A DNA stretch of 64,000 nt from Duganella sp. 1224 (lineage in GTDB: Bacteria; Pseudomonadota; Gammaproteobacteria; Burkholderiales; Burkholderiaceae_D): contig NZ_JACBYS010000001.1 of assembly GCF_013408245.1 (NCBI RefSeq), positions 1,798,001 to 1,862,000 of the forward strand, in the 5' to 3' direction. The notes beneath the pieces were generated by a model. That model made no database searches, was not told the origin of the DNA, and saw only the letters and a program-made list of their open reading frames with translations. Within the stretch, counting starts at the first letter, position 1. The number at the start of each line of letters is the position of its first letter. This document shows, one piece after another, positions 44,408-53,858 of this stretch. A program made the translations under genes and the position numbers.

Positions 44408-45673
44408 TTAGCGCGACAGTTGCTCGATCTTTTTGTCGACGAAGGCCTTCAGTTCGGGCGTGAGGCCGGCGCTGCCGCGCGCGCGGGTGTAGGCTTCGCG
44501 CGCTTCCGGCAGGTGCTGGTCGGCTTGCAGCGAGATGCCCAGTCCCATCCACCAGATGCCGTTGGAGGGCGCGATGGCCAGCGCGTCGCGGTAGTGCTGG
44601 GCGGCTTCGGCGTGGCGCTGTTCGCGTTGCAGCACGCCGGCCAGGAAAGCCTGGTAGTCGGCGTTGCCGGTGGCGTATGGCAGGGTTTTCAGCAGCGTGT
44701 CCAGCGCCGGGCCGCCTTTTTCCAGTTGCAGGCGGGCCAGCACCATGGCCAGGCCGGGCTGGCGTGGTTCGATGCCCAGCGCCAGCCGCAGTTGGCGGAT
44801 GGCGTCGTCGGTGCGGCGGTTTTCCAACAGCAGGCTGACGTAGGTTTGGCGCGCGGCGTCGTTGCGCGGGTCGACTTCGACCGCTTTGTCGAGATCGGCC
44901 AGGGCGGCGCTGACGCGGCCTTCCTGCAGCGCCACCAGGGCGCGGCGGTAGCTATTTTCCGACATCTGCTTGGGCGTCAGTTCGCGCACGACTACACCGT
45001 CTGCAGGAGAAGCGCCAGTGGCTGCGGTGCCGCGCGCGGCTTTGCGCGCCGGTTTGACGACTGGTGCGGCTGCGGTCGTTTCCGCCGGCGCCTCGCCAGC
45101 ATCAGCTGCGGCGGAACGCATGTCAGCACGCGTCCGCCTGGCGTTCGCAGCGACCGGCGCACCGGCGGAGAGCGCATCCGAGACTGGCGCCGCACCATGC
45201 ATGGCAGCCTGCCCGTCGTCGTGCGGCATTCCTGCTTTGGCGGCGGATAGCGCATCGGCGCGCGGCGCTCCGTCCTTCGCTGCGGGCGACGCGTCGGTGT
45301 GCGGCGCAGCGGGCTTGGCGGCGGCCAACGCTGCGACCTCGCCCTGCGCGCCCGCCTGAGCGACCGGGGCGGCGGCGGACGATAGCGCGGCGGCCGATGC
45401 CGGCGGTTCCTGGAAGCGCGGTTTATCCGGAATCCGGTTATCCTGCACAATCGGCACCGGCCCGGCCGGCGCGCGATGGGCCTGCCAGTAGCGCCAGCCG
45501 AACCATCCACCGGCCGCCACCACCAGCACCCCCGCCACCGCGCCGCCGATCACCAGCGGCCGGCGATCGCGCTCGCCGGACGGCACCGATTTCACCTCCG
45601 GCTGCTGCACAGCCGATGCCGCGCCGCCGCCGCGCGCGTCCAGGTCCTGCAACATTTTATTAATCAGGCTCAT
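44408..45673 (-). CDS. mshN: MSHA pilus biogenesis protein MshN (TPR protein)
   Basis: The 421-residue protein starts MSLINKMLQDLDARGG, typical of MshN and GspB-like proteins. It has one membrane helix (about 38-58), a long low-complexity Ala/Pro-rich periplasmic linker (about 95-255), and C-terminal TPR repeats (for example NSYRRALVALQEGRVSAALADLDKAVEVDP). It is the last gene of the MSHA locus. The start is ATG 45673, overlapping the mshM stop. It is convergent with the HD-GYP-like gene, with no clear terminator in the 30-base gap. Confidence 0.88.
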   Translation of the reverse strand: MSLINKMLQDLDARGGGAASAVQQPEVKSVPSGERDRRPLVIGGAVAGVLVVAAGGWFGWRYWQAHRAPAGPVPIVQDNRIPDKPRFQEPPASAAALSSAAAPVAQAGAQGEVAALAAAKPAAPHTDASPAAKDGAPRADALSAAKAGMPHDDGQAAMHGAAPVSDALSAGAPVAANARRTRADMRSAAADAGEAPAETTAAAPVVKPARKAARGTAATGASPADGVVVRELTPKQMSENSYRRALVALQEGRVSAALADLDKAVEVDPRNDAARQTYVSLLLENRRTDDAIRQLRLALGIEPRQPGLAMVLARLQLEKGGPALDTLLKTLPYATGNADYQAFLAGVLQREQRHAEAAQHYRDALAIAPSNGIWWMGLGISLQADQHLPEAREAYTRARGSAGLTPELKAFVDKKIEQLSR

Positions 45674-46563
45674 TTGGTCAGCGCCCAGGTCAGGCCGCAA
45701 GCGGCGATCAGCAAGCTTACACCAGCCGCCATCCAGGGCCAGCGCAATCGGCCGCCCGACGACACCGTATCGCTGGCCGCCAGGCTGACATGACGCCGCG
45801 TCACCTGCTGCTTGCCCTCGCCAAAGCACAGCATCAGCGACTTGTTCGCCATGATGTTGACCAGCCGCGGAATGCCGCCGCTGGCCTTGTACAGCCGCGA
45901 AATCGCCGCCCGGTTGAACAGCCGTCCGCCGGTATAGCCGGCCACGCGCAACCGGTGCGCGATGTAATACTCGATATCATCCCGCGACAGCGGCCCCAGG
46001 TGATAGTGGAAGGTGATGCGCTGCGCCAGCTGGCGTATCGACGTCGCCTGCAGATGCTGATTCAGCTCCGGCTGTCCGAACAGAATGATCTGCAACAGCT
46101 TGCGCTTCTCGGTTTCCAGATTGGTCAGCAGCCGCAGCGCCTCCAGGCTCTCGGTCGGAATCGCCTGCGCCTCGTCCAGCAACAGCAGCACCTGCTTGCC
46201 CTCGCGCGCCAGATCCATCAACCGCTGCGTGATCGACTTCAGCAGCTGGTGCTGATCGACATCCTTCTCCAGCGCCACCTCCAGCTCATCGGCCAGCGCC
46301 AGCATCAGCGTGCGCGGCTCCAGGTACGGATTGGGAATATACGCCGTCACGAACTCCGGCCCCACCGTGGCGATGAACTTGCGGCACAGCAGCGTCTTGC
46401 CGGTGCCCACCTCGCCGGTGATCTTGATGAAGCCCTCACCGCTCTTGGCCGCCACCAGCAAGGTATTCAGCGCCTCCTGCGAATGCGGGCTGGTGAAGAA
46501 ATAGCTGGTGTCCGGCGTGATGCTGAACGGCGCCTCGCGCAGGCCGAAGTGTTTGCTGTACAT
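45670..46563 (-). CDS. mshM: MSHA biogenesis AAA ATPase MshM (ExeA family)
   Basis: The 297-residue ATPase has MYSKHFGLREAPFSITPD, Walker A GEVGTGKT, Walker B LLLLDEAQ, the sensor region ILFGQPELNQHL and a C-terminal membrane helix. ExeA-type proteins help secretins assemble through the peptidoglycan. It is between mshL and mshN, overlapping mshN by four bases. A clear paralogue is at 58769-59683. Confidence 0.92.
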   Translation of the reverse strand: MYSKHFGLREAPFSITPDTSYFFTSPHSQEALNTLLVAAKSGEGFIKITGEVGTGKTLLCRKFIATVGPEFVTAYIPNPYLEPRTLMLALADELEVALEKDVDQHQLLKSITQRLMDLAREGKQVLLLLDEAQAIPTESLEALRLLTNLETEKRKLLQIILFGQPELNQHLQATSIRQLAQRITFHYHLGPLSRDDIEYYIAHRLRVAGYTGGRLFNRAAISRLYKASGGIPRLVNIMANKSLMLCFGEGKQQVTRRHVSLAASDTVSSGGRLRWPWMAAGVSLLIAACGLTWALTK

Positions 46564-46565
46564 GA

Positions 46566-48329
46566 TTAACGTCCCCTGCCCCGGCCCGGATCCAGTTCTT
46601 TCAGGCGGCGGCCGCTGTCCAGCAGATCCTGATTCCAGTCGGACGAGGTCTCGACGATGGTCGGCTTGATCAACACCACCAGCTCGCGCTTCTGCAGCAC
46701 CTCGCTCTTGCTGCCGAACAGCGCGCCCAGCACCGGCACCTTGTTGGCGCCCGGCACGCCGGAATTATCGGTGGTCGTGGCCTGACGCATCAGGCCGCCG
46801 ATGGCCACCACCTGGCCGTTCTGGCCGCGCACCATGCTATCCATCTCCGACGTCGACGACGACGCCAGCGGCAACGTGAAGTTGCCCAGCGAACCGAGGT
46901 TCAGGCCCTTGTTGACGGTCGACACCTGGCTGACCGACGGGTGCACGTGCAGGATGATGTTGCCATCCTCATCGATCTGCGGCGTCACATCCAGCACCAC
47001 GCCGGAGAAGAACGGTTGCAGCGTCAGGCTCGGCGTGGTGACGCCGGTGCCGGTGCCGCTGGTGGTCGTGGTGGTGCTGACGCCGGTGACAAAGAACTCG
47101 TCCGTGCCGATCTTCAGCAGCGCTTTCTGGTTGTTCAGCGTGGCGATACGCGGGCTGGACAGCACATGCACCGTGCCCTGTCCCTCCAGGAAGGAAATCA
47201 GCGCGGCGAAATTACTGGTCTGGAACGCCAAGCCGAACAGCGAGCCGACCGCGTCGCCGGCGGCGCCAATGCTGCTGCCCGGCGACGCGGTGATGCCGCC
47301 CGAGCCGCTGCTCAACGGCGTGCCCAGCGGCCCGAGCGTGGTGCCCGGCTGCAGGGTGCCGGCCGAGAAGCGGTTGTTGCCACCCGCCGCGAACTTGCCG
47401 AACGCCGCCCAGTTGACGCCGCTCTGGTAATTGCTGTTCAGCTCCACTTCCAGAATCTTGGCCTCCAAAATCACCTGGCGGTCGACCGAAATCTGCGTCG
47501 CCTTCAGGTACATGTCGACGTTGCGCAGCTCGTCCGGCATGGCGCGGATCACGATCACACCGGACTGCGGGCTGATGGTCACGCTGCGGCCCTCCTTGGC
47601 GGTGTCGACCAGCGCCTCCAGCGCCGTCTTCAGCTCCAGCCAGAAATCGCTTTCCGACGTGGTGGACACATTGGCCGAGTCGCGCTGCTGCTGCGTGCCG
47701 CCGTTGGGATTGTTCGGATCGCTGCCGCCGTTATTGCCGCCGTTGTTGTTATTGTTGTTGCCGTTGTTGTTCTGGCCGCCGCTATTGCTGGTGCCGGCAC
47801 TGGCGACCGAGGTCGACGACACGCGCAGGCTGGACTGCCCCTTGCGCTTGGCCGTCAGATAGTTGATCTTGAACATCTTGGTCTGCATGGTCAGCGGACG
47901 GATGTAGATGCGCGTGCCCTCCACCTTGTAATCGTAGCCGTACAGCTCGCGGATCGCATCCAGCGCCTCGAACAGCGTCACATCCTTGAGGTTGGCGGTG
48001 ACGGTGCCGGTCACTTCCGGATTGATCAGCATGTTGTAGCGGGTGCCGGCCACGATGGAATTGTAGAACTGCTGCACCGGCACATTGTTGAACGACACAT
48101 TGAAGCGCTCCTCCAGCACCGCGCGCGCCTTCGGCAGCTGGTCGGCCATCTGCGACACCGGCGGCAGCAAGGCGCTGGCCACCGCATCGGTCTGGCCCAC
48201 AACGGCCGGCTTGGCGGCGGCCGCGTTGACCTCGTTGCTGATCTTGTCGTAGGTGTCGCGCGTGGACGGCGTCTGGCAGCCGCTGAGCAGCAGCGCGGTC
48301 ACGACAGCGAGGGTGAGGATTTTTTGCAT
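46566..48329 (-). CDS. mshL: MSHA pilus outer-membrane secretin MshL
   Basis: The 587-residue lipoprotein (lipobox LLSGC, residues 14-18) forms the pilus pore. It has an STN-type N-terminal domain (FNVSFNNVPVQQFYNSIV), an Asn/Gly-rich linker (about 175-215), a secretin N1-type domain, and the secretin domain with VLSSPRIATLNNQKALLKIG and VAIGGLMRQATTTDNSGVPG. The linker is coded by AAC/GGC-type trinucleotide runs that could slip. mshM follows after two bases. Confidence 0.94.
   Translation of the reverse strand: MQKILTLAVVTALLLSGCQTPSTRDTYDKISNEVNAAAAKPAVVGQTDAVASALLPPVSQMADQLPKARAVLEERFNVSFNNVPVQQFYNSIVAGTRYNMLINPEVTGTVTANLKDVTLFEALDAIRELYGYDYKVEGTRIYIRPLTMQTKMFKINYLTAKRKGQSSLRVSSTSVASAGTSNSGGQNNNGNNNNNNGGNNGGSDPNNPNGGTQQQRDSANVSTTSESDFWLELKTALEALVDTAKEGRSVTISPQSGVIVIRAMPDELRNVDMYLKATQISVDRQVILEAKILEVELNSNYQSGVNWAAFGKFAAGGNNRFSAGTLQPGTTLGPLGTPLSSGSGGITASPGSSIGAAGDAVGSLFGLAFQTSNFAALISFLEGQGTVHVLSSPRIATLNNQKALLKIGTDEFFVTGVSTTTTTSGTGTGVTTPSLTLQPFFSGVVLDVTPQIDEDGNIILHVHPSVSQVSTVNKGLNLGSLGNFTLPLASSSTSEMDSMVRGQNGQVVAIGGLMRQATTTDNSGVPGANKVPVLGALFGSKSEVLQKRELVVLIKPTIVETSSDWNQDLLDSGRRLKELDPGRGRGR
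47697..47790 (-). repeat. Asn/Gly trinucleotide-rich tract in mshL
   Basis: Imperfect (AAC)n/(GGC)n runs on the coding strand encode an Asn-rich linker of about 30 residues (such as NNNGNNNNNN) between two secretin domains. Confidence 0.7.
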
Positions 48330-48344
48330 ATGCGTTCTTCGCGT

Positions 48345-48692
48345 TTAATGAGCGGGCTTCTTGCCCTCGTCCGGGAACAAGGTCAGCACTTGCTTGTTGC
48401 GGCCGTTTTGCAGCACCACGGAATTCTTGTTGACCTGCACCAGCGTGGCGCCCTTGAACTTCTCGCCCCTGCGGATGGTCTGGCCGTCGATCACCGCCAC
48501 CTGCCGGCCGTGCGAGCCGATCAGCACCGACTGCAGTTGCGGGCCGGTATAGACCGGGACATCGCTGACGCTGGCTGGCAGCAGGCGCGACTCCGGCGGC
48601 GGCTGGGTCGGATCGGTCAGCGTCTGCGCGCCGGCGGCAAACAGCAGCAGCGACAACGCGACGCCGGCGCCCAGCTTCATCAGGCGGTTCAT
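48345..48692 (-). CDS. mshK: MSHA biogenesis protein MshK
   Basis: The 115-residue periplasmic protein has a signal peptide (about 1-23, ending AAGAQ) and the DPTQPP motif with LQSVLIGSHGRQVAVIDGQTIRRGE..., as in MshK/PilP-like pilus proteins that link the inner-membrane platform to the secretin. ATG 48692 overlaps the mshJ stop. mshL follows after 15 bases. Confidence 0.85.
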   Translation of the reverse strand: MNRLMKLGAGVALSLLLFAAGAQTLTDPTQPPPESRLLPASVSDVPVYTGPQLQSVLIGSHGRQVAVIDGQTIRRGEKFKGATLVQVNKNSVVLQNGRNKQVLTLFPDEGKKPAH

Positions 48693-49429
48693 AGTTTCAT
48701 CCATTTCTGATCCAGGCTCAGCGTGTACAGGGTCAGCGTCAGGCGCGAATTCGGATACTGCTGCGCGTCCAGGCTGGCCTTGCCCCAGAACAGCTGTACC
48801 GGCAGCGCCTCCAGCGCGGCCATGTAATTGACCATGTCCACATAACCACCTTGCACGACGATTTCCACGCCATGGCGGTACAGCAACTCGTGCGGCTTGG
48901 CCGCCGCTGGCTGGCCGGCCGGCGCCGCAGCGGCAGCCGCTGCCGGCGCTGGCGTCTGGGCCGGCGCAGCCGCCGCTGGCTTGGCCGCCTCGTTCAGGCC
49001 GGTCACCGGCAGCGTCTTCATCGAAATCAGTTTCAGCTTGCCGTTGCCGCGCAACAGATGCTCCAGCAGCGGCGCGATCTTGTCCGGCGCCACCAGGCCT
49101 TTTTGCACCGCCATCAGGCTGGTGCTGGTGGCGTCGATCTGGTTACGCACCTTGGCCAGCTGCTCGCGGATCCCCGCATCCGGATCCACCTTGAAGCCCT
49201 GCGCCTTGGCGACGATTTCCATATCGATGCCAGCGATCTGGTTCTGCTGCTGCTTGATCTGCAGGCGCAGCGCCTTCTGCTTGTTCAGCAACGGCTCGGC
49301 CGACACCGTGTAGATCAGGAACAGGATGGCGGCCACCACCGCCGAGAACACCATGGAGCGTTCGCGCAGCGTCATCGCATCCAGCCTGGTGCTCAGCTTA
49401 ATCCATTGTTGCAACAGTTGCTGCTTCAT
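48689..49429 (-). CDS. mshJ: MSHA biogenesis protein MshJ (PilO-like)
   Basis: The 246-residue protein has a short cytoplasmic start, one membrane helix (about 26-45), a coiled coil rich in Gln and Lys (about 50-110), an Ala/Pro linker (about 145-180) and a small periplasmic ferredoxin-like C-terminal part. This layout is that of MshJ, the PilO analogue of the MSHA platform. It overlaps both neighbours by four bases. Confidence 0.87.
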   Translation of the reverse strand: MKQQLLQQWIKLSTRLDAMTLRERSMVFSAVVAAILFLIYTVSAEPLLNKQKALRLQIKQQQNQIAGIDMEIVAKAQGFKVDPDAGIREQLAKVRNQIDATSTSLMAVQKGLVAPDKIAPLLEHLLRGNGKLKLISMKTLPVTGLNEAAKPAAAAPAQTPAPAAAAAAAPAGQPAAAKPHELLYRHGVEIVVQGGYVDMVNYMAALEALPVQLFWGKASLDAQQYPNSRLTLTLYTLSLDQKWMKL

Positions 49430-50106
49430 TTGGCCGTCTCCTGCGCCGGAGTCGATTGCAGGCTGAACTCCACGAACGGCGCGGACGATGGCGCCGCTGA
49501 CGCCACCGTCGCCGCTGCCGGCGCGGCGCTCGCGGTGGTGCTCGCAGCCGGCGCCGCATCCGGCCGGCCGATATCCAGGCTGGCGAAACTCTTGCCGTGC
49601 ATGACGCGCTCGCCGGTCAGGCGCGCGATGTAATTCGGGATCAGCGTCGCCTGCATGGCCCTGCCCTGCACGCCGATATCATTGCCGGCGCCATTGATGG
49701 TCACGCCGGTCAGCCACAAACCGCTGACGTTCTGGCGCGACAACGCGCGGAAGTACTCGGCATAGCCATTCGTGTTGCCCAGCGCGCCGCCCTGCAACAC
49801 CGCCGACACATCATTCAGCGCCTTCAGCTCGGCCTGCGCGTCCGCCAGTTCGGCCGCCAGGCGCGGATCGCTGGCGCGCGGCGCGAACTGCTGGCCGGCC
49901 TTGACCAGACGCTGCTCGCGCACCGCCAGCATGGCCTTGCCCTCGTCCGCCTCGCGCTGCAGCTCGGCTACCTGGCGCGACGCGTACCAGTCCAGCAGCA
50001 AGGCGCCGGCCACGATGACGCCCAGCGCCTCGGCCATCGGCAAGGCGGTGAAAATCTTCTTCTGCTTGAGGAAGATGGGATTGAACAGATTGATCTGCTG
50101 GCTCAC
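49426..50106 (-). CDS. MSHA biogenesis protein MshI2 (PilN-like)
   Basis: The 226-residue protein begins MSQQINLFNPIFLKQKKIF, the PilN-like signature that binds the PilM-like partner. It then has a membrane helix (about 23-43), a coiled coil and a periplasmic C-terminal domain. Translation starts at GTG overlapping the mshI stop (GTGA). It is usually named MshI2 or a PilN-family protein. Confidence 0.85.
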   Translation of the reverse strand: MSQQINLFNPIFLKQKKIFTALPMAEALGVIVAGALLLDWYASRQVAELQREADEGKAMLAVREQRLVKAGQQFAPRASDPRLAAELADAQAELKALNDVSAVLQGGALGNTNGYAEYFRALSRQNVSGLWLTGVTINGAGNDIGVQGRAMQATLIPNYIARLTGERVMHGKSFASLDIGRPDAAPAASTTASAAPAAATVASAAPSSAPFVEFSLQSTPAQETAK

Positions 50107-51047
50107 AGCCGCACCTCCTCGTGCCGCAGGGCCGCGCCCAGCGGCAGGAAGAAACGCCGCTGCTGTTCTACGTCCTGCAATGCCGGCACCTTGCCGAGGT
50201 CGAACACGTCCTCCAGCCCCATCGCCTCCACCGGCATGTACAGGTTGCCGGTGAGGTGCTCGTGCAAGCCTTCGGCGCCGGTCGGCGCCAGCAACAGCTT
50301 CAGCACGTTCACAAACGAGAACTGGCGGTCGAAGTGATCCAGCGAGCGCTGCAGCTCCAGCGTGATCTTGTCGAAGTGGCTTTGCTGGCGGATCGAATCG
50401 CGCTCCAGCAACTGCTCCAGCGTCACATCAATGCGGCGCGACAGGTACAGCTCGGCCTTGTAGGTAATGGTCAGCAAGCCGCCGTCGGCGTCGAAGGACA
50501 GCATGGCCAGGCCGCGGCCCTCGGTCTCCAGCAGCGCCGAGATGTTCCGTTGTGCCATCTCCGGGATATCGATCACGGTCAGGTCCAGCGCGGCTTCGCT
50601 GAACAGCGTCTGGCGCGACTGGATCAGCGCGTTGCGCGCGGCGATGGCAAACATCGAATGGCCGCGCGCAGCGGCATTGCTGTCGACCGGAATGTCCAGC
50701 ACATCGATGGTGGCGTCGTCGATGTGGAAGTCGAGCATATCCTTCAAGCGCCAGCGCACGGCGGTTTTCAACTCGTCCTGCGGCACGTTGGGGGCGTCCA
50801 CCATCAGCAACTGATACTCGCCGCCGCTGAGCATGGTGCCGCTGTAGTAGCTGCCGGCCTTCAGATCCTTGTTCAGGCGCTCCAGCGCCTCGGGCGAAAA
50901 GCTGCTGTCGGCCGGATAGAAGGCCGCCACCTCGACAATAGCCTTGGCGTCGCGCACACGCTGCACGCGCGCGGCGCAAATGCCGTCCTTTTGGAACGTG
51001 ACGGTCAGCCAGCCATCGGTCTTTTTCGCTCTTTTAAAGAAACCCAT
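50103..51047 (-). CDS. mshI: MSHA biogenesis protein MshI (PilM-like)
   Basis: The 314-residue cytoplasmic protein has the actin-like PilM/MshI fold, beginning MGFFKRAKKTDGWLTVTFQKDG and with a conserved VDAPNVPQDELKTAVRW segment. It anchors the inner-membrane platform. It is first of the assembly arm mshI-I2-J-K-L-M-N, separated from mshP by a 118-base gap containing a promoter-like TATAAT, so it probably has its own promoter. Confidence 0.9.
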   Translation of the reverse strand: MGFFKRAKKTDGWLTVTFQKDGICAARVQRVRDAKAIVEVAAFYPADSSFSPEALERLNKDLKAGSYYSGTMLSGGEYQLLMVDAPNVPQDELKTAVRWRLKDMLDFHIDDATIDVLDIPVDSNAAARGHSMFAIAARNALIQSRQTLFSEAALDLTVIDIPEMAQRNISALLETEGRGLAMLSFDADGGLLTITYKAELYLSRRIDVTLEQLLERDSIRQQSHFDKITLELQRSLDHFDRQFSFVNVLKLLLAPTGAEGLHEHLTGNLYMPVEAMGLEDVFDLGKVPALQDVEQQRRFFLPLGAALRHEEVRL

Positions 51048-51082
51048 ATCTCAATACACGAGGTTTACGCGCTAGATGCTTG

Positions 51083-51088
51083 ATTATA
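51083..51088 (-). promoter_or_regulatory. Possible -10 box for the mshI arm
   Basis: TATAAT on the minus strand lies 35 bases before the mshI ATG in the AT-rich 118-base mshP-mshI gap. The -35 is unclear. Confidence 0.35.
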
Positions 51089-51165
51089 TTCAACTTACCA
51101 GACAATTCATGCCCAAATTGACAACACTTCTGTAAAAACAGCCACATTTCCCCACAGATGCGACA

Positions 51166-51663
51166 CTAAAGCTGCGCCGTGACCCGGCGCTGCACATAAT
51201 CCGGCCCCGGCGCGGCATTGGGGCAGAACCCGTCCGCTCCCGGCTGGCTGCACGCGGTGGACTCGATGAAGACGTGAAACGCAGTTGCATCATTCGGCCC
51301 GCCACCGGCGATGCCGCTTACCCCTTGGTCACAAGTCACGCGCACCGTCACCCGGAACGCCGACAGCGTCGCACCCGGGACGGTAATGTTGACGGGCGGC
51401 GGACTAGTCGGATTACATCCCAGCGCCGTCGAAGGCTGCGGGGGCTGCTGTGTCTGCAGCGCCTGGTATAACGCCCACTCGATCCCGGAACGCGCGGCCA
51501 GGTAGGCGCGCGTGCCTTGCAAGTCCTTGGCTGACGCATCCTGTTGCGTGGTCGTCAGCGAGACGATGGCCACCACCAGTCCGGCCACCACCACCAGCAG
51601 AAAGATCGCCGTCACGATGGCGATACCGGCCGATTGGCCGCGCCTGAATATCGATGGCTTCAT
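51166..51663 (-). CDS. mshP: MSHA biogenesis protein MshP (PilX-like minor pilin)
   Basis: The 165-residue protein has a basic start and the hydrophobic segment IAIVTAIFLLVVVAGLVVAI (residues 14-33), lacking the usual prepilin Glu5 as in PilX/MshP proteins, and then a Cys-containing globular part. It would join the pilus tip complex. Its ATG overlaps the mshO stop. No mshQ gene follows. Confidence 0.85.
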   Translation of the reverse strand: MKPSIFRRGQSAGIAIVTAIFLLVVVAGLVVAIVSLTTTQQDASAKDLQGTRAYLAARSGIEWALYQALQTQQPPQPSTALGCNPTSPPPVNITVPGATLSAFRVTVRVTCDQGVSGIAGGGPNDATAFHVFIESTACSQPGADGFCPNAAPGPDYVQRRVTAQL

Positions 51664-52598
51664 GGTGTGTTATCCACGTGAATTTGCTGGGCCAATGTGA
51701 CCGTCTCCAGATCGGTGGCGGCCGCGCCCGGCTTGGGCCGCGCCAGCGCAATGCCCAGACCGACCAGCGCTGCCTGGCGGTTGGCCAGGGCGGTAACGGA
51801 AAAGTTGCAGCCCACAACGTTATCAGCCATCAGCGTCATCTTGACTTGCTGTGCCGGCAGCAAATTGAGGCTGCCCGGATCGACCTGGTTGGCCCGAAGA
51901 CCGTAGTTCGAATAGCGCATTAACCGTCCGCGGCCAGTCGACGGGTCGTTCACGCAGGCGAAAGTGACTGGCTGGTTTGCCACAATAAAGCGCTTGCTGG
52001 CGGGCGGATTGACGACGCCGGGAAAGGGGTTGCTCACCAGTGTCACAACCTTGCCGTCAAACGCACTGACGACGGCGACATTTCTAGCGAGGTTGCCGCT
52101 CCCATCGGTTGCGTAGGCGTCGCCGTTGACGTTGAGGAAGCCCGTGCCGAAATTGCTGAGGATGATGTAATCGCCTGGCGCGATGGCGGATTGCGGCTGC
52201 GCCGACGCAATCGGACCGACTACTTCAAACTGGTTAGAAGTGATGCTGGGGTCAAAGTTCAGCGATTGATGCGGCGGTGACGCGGGCGCCGCCCCATCGT
52301 CCTGGGCGAGGTAGCGGCCGCCAGCGTGGCTCGGGATGAATTCCAGGAAAGAAGTGTTGCCGGACGCCGTAAAGCGGATGCTGTTGGGCACCGCGGTACG
52401 AATTTCGCGCGCCATGCGTCGCAGGGCAATGTCGGCCACATCGGTCAACTCGGCGCGGGCGGCGGTGTCGACATAGCTGCTCACCGGATTGCGGATGAAC
52501 ACCACCATGATGCCGGCCAAAATGCCGGTGAGCACCATGACGACAATCGCCTCGACCAGCGTAAAGCCGCGCGCGCGCGTGACGGTAGGCGCCATCAT
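51660..52598 (-). CDS. mshO: MSHA minor prepilin MshO (PilW-like)
   Basis: The 312-residue prepilin has a cleavage site ARG/FTLVEAIVVMV (residues 8-18), with Glu5 of the mature form, then a long globular domain with Cys residues. The length and position between mshD and mshP match MshO. It overlaps both neighbours at start and stop. Confidence 0.88.
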   Translation of the reverse strand: MMAPTVTRARGFTLVEAIVVMVLTGILAGIMVVFIRNPVSSYVDTAARAELTDVADIALRRMAREIRTAVPNSIRFTASGNTSFLEFIPSHAGGRYLAQDDGAAPASPPHQSLNFDPSITSNQFEVVGPIASAQPQSAIAPGDYIILSNFGTGFLNVNGDAYATDGSGNLARNVAVVSAFDGKVVTLVSNPFPGVVNPPASKRFIVANQPVTFACVNDPSTGRGRLMRYSNYGLRANQVDPGSLNLLPAQQVKMTLMADNVVGCNFSVTALANRQAALVGLGIALARPKPGAAATDLETVTLAQQIHVDNTP

Positions 52599-53254
52599 CG
52601 CGCCCCCGGCGCATAGCGCGTACGATAGCTTTCCAGCACGATTGACTGGCCAGGCGCGTACGTGGTGGTGATGGTGATGTGCAGTATGCGCACGTTGTCG
52701 TAGTTGTTGTTGGCGTAGCTGGAACTCAAATTGCCCAGCGTGGCCACCGGGTCCAGCGTCAGTGTGGTGACGATGCCCTCCAGCCCGCTCTTGCCTAGCG
52801 TACCGCCAACCGCACTGGCGCCCAGCGGGTTGCCGGCAACATCGACATCGACCGCATTGCCGCCAATCGTCGCCTGGAAAGCACGGTAAGGCGTCCCCAC
52901 CTGGTTAGGGTTAGGGATGTAATCGTTGATGTTATCAAACGGACGATTGAGGTTGCCGGTCTCCGGGCCGAAGTCTTCCGGTACATTCGCGCAGTCGGCT
53001 TTAACGGTGGCGTTGGCGGCATTGGAATCACCAGGATCGCAGGCTGTAAACTGCGCCTGCATCACCTCTTCCATGTAGGCCTCGGCAATCAGCATCGCCT
53101 GCTTGCGGCGTACCGGGTCGACGCTGTTGCGGCTGGCCAGATTCAGCACCTGCACCAGCGCGGCGGCGGCGATGCCGACGATGACGATGAAAATCACCAG
53201 CTCGATGATAGTCAGGCCACGCTGGCGGCGGGCGTCACGGCGCATTTTGCACAT
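52595..53254 (-). CDS. mshD: MSHA minor prepilin MshD
   Basis: The 219-residue prepilin has the processing site QRG/LTIIELVIFIV and a PilV-like segment QAMLIAEAYMEEVMQAQF after the hydrophobic helix. The start may be ATG 53254 or ATG 53245; both overlap the end of mshC. The order A-C-D-O-P is the same as in Vibrio. Confidence 0.88.
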   Translation of the reverse strand: MCKMRRDARRQRGLTIIELVIFIVIVGIAAAALVQVLNLASRNSVDPVRRKQAMLIAEAYMEEVMQAQFTACDPGDSNAANATVKADCANVPEDFGPETGNLNRPFDNINDYIPNPNQVGTPYRAFQATIGGNAVDVDVAGNPLGASAVGGTLGKSGLEGIVTTLTLDPVATLGNLSSSYANNNYDNVRILHITITTTYAPGQSIVLESYRTRYAPGAR

Positions 53255-53858
53255 ATCCGGTTTCCGGCCAGATGCTCAGGCGGGCGGTGTTGGTGCCGCT
53301 GCTGAAGGTCAACGTCATGGCCGGCAGGTTCGCCATCGGCACACCGGCCTGTTGGTCATTCGTTGATGTCATTGGCGTGCCATTGCGATTGTATGGGCGC
53401 CCCAGGCCATCGAAGGAAAAGAAACCGCCATTGCCCAGTTCCGGACGCGTCGCCTCGGCGGCCACGGCCACGTTGGCCGGACGGCCGATGCACATCCATT
53501 GCGCGGCGTAGGCATTGCCCTGCTGGCAGTATTGTTTGGTGGCGGTGCTGCCGTTGTTGCTGCCGCCCGGTGCGACGATCATGCCGTTGACGTCGCAGGC
53601 GGCATTGGAGCACACGGCAAAGCTGTTACCGTCCGAACGGACGAAGATTGAGCGGTTCTGCGCGATGGCCATTTTTTGCGCGTAGCGGAGCAAGCTGCGG
53701 ACCTGATCGGCATACGCGCGGTTCTCGAACGCCGTGTTGTCAAAGAACCGGGCGGCGCCGATGGCGCCCAGGATGCCGACCACCACAATCACCGTGACCA
53801 GCTCCACAATCGTGAAGCCGTCCGCCCGCTGGCGGCTGGCTACGCCGCCCGATCGCAT
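53235..53858 (-). CDS. mshC: MSHA minor prepilin MshC
   Basis: The 207-residue prepilin has the site ADG/FTIVELVTVIV and then RYAQKMAIAQNRSIFV, typical of GspH/FimT-like minor pilins. Its ATG directly overlaps the last base of the mshA stop region (gene ends abut at 53858). It is likely a tip or initiation pilin. Confidence 0.87.
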   Translation of the reverse strand: MRSGGVASRQRADGFTIVELVTVIVVVGILGAIGAARFFDNTAFENRAYADQVRSLLRYAQKMAIAQNRSIFVRSDGNSFAVCSNAACDVNGMIVAPGGSNNGSTATKQYCQQGNAYAAQWMCIGRPANVAVAAEATRPELGNGGFFSFDGLGRPYNRNGTPMTSTNDQQAGVPMANLPAMTLTFSSGTNTARLSIWPETGYVQNAP

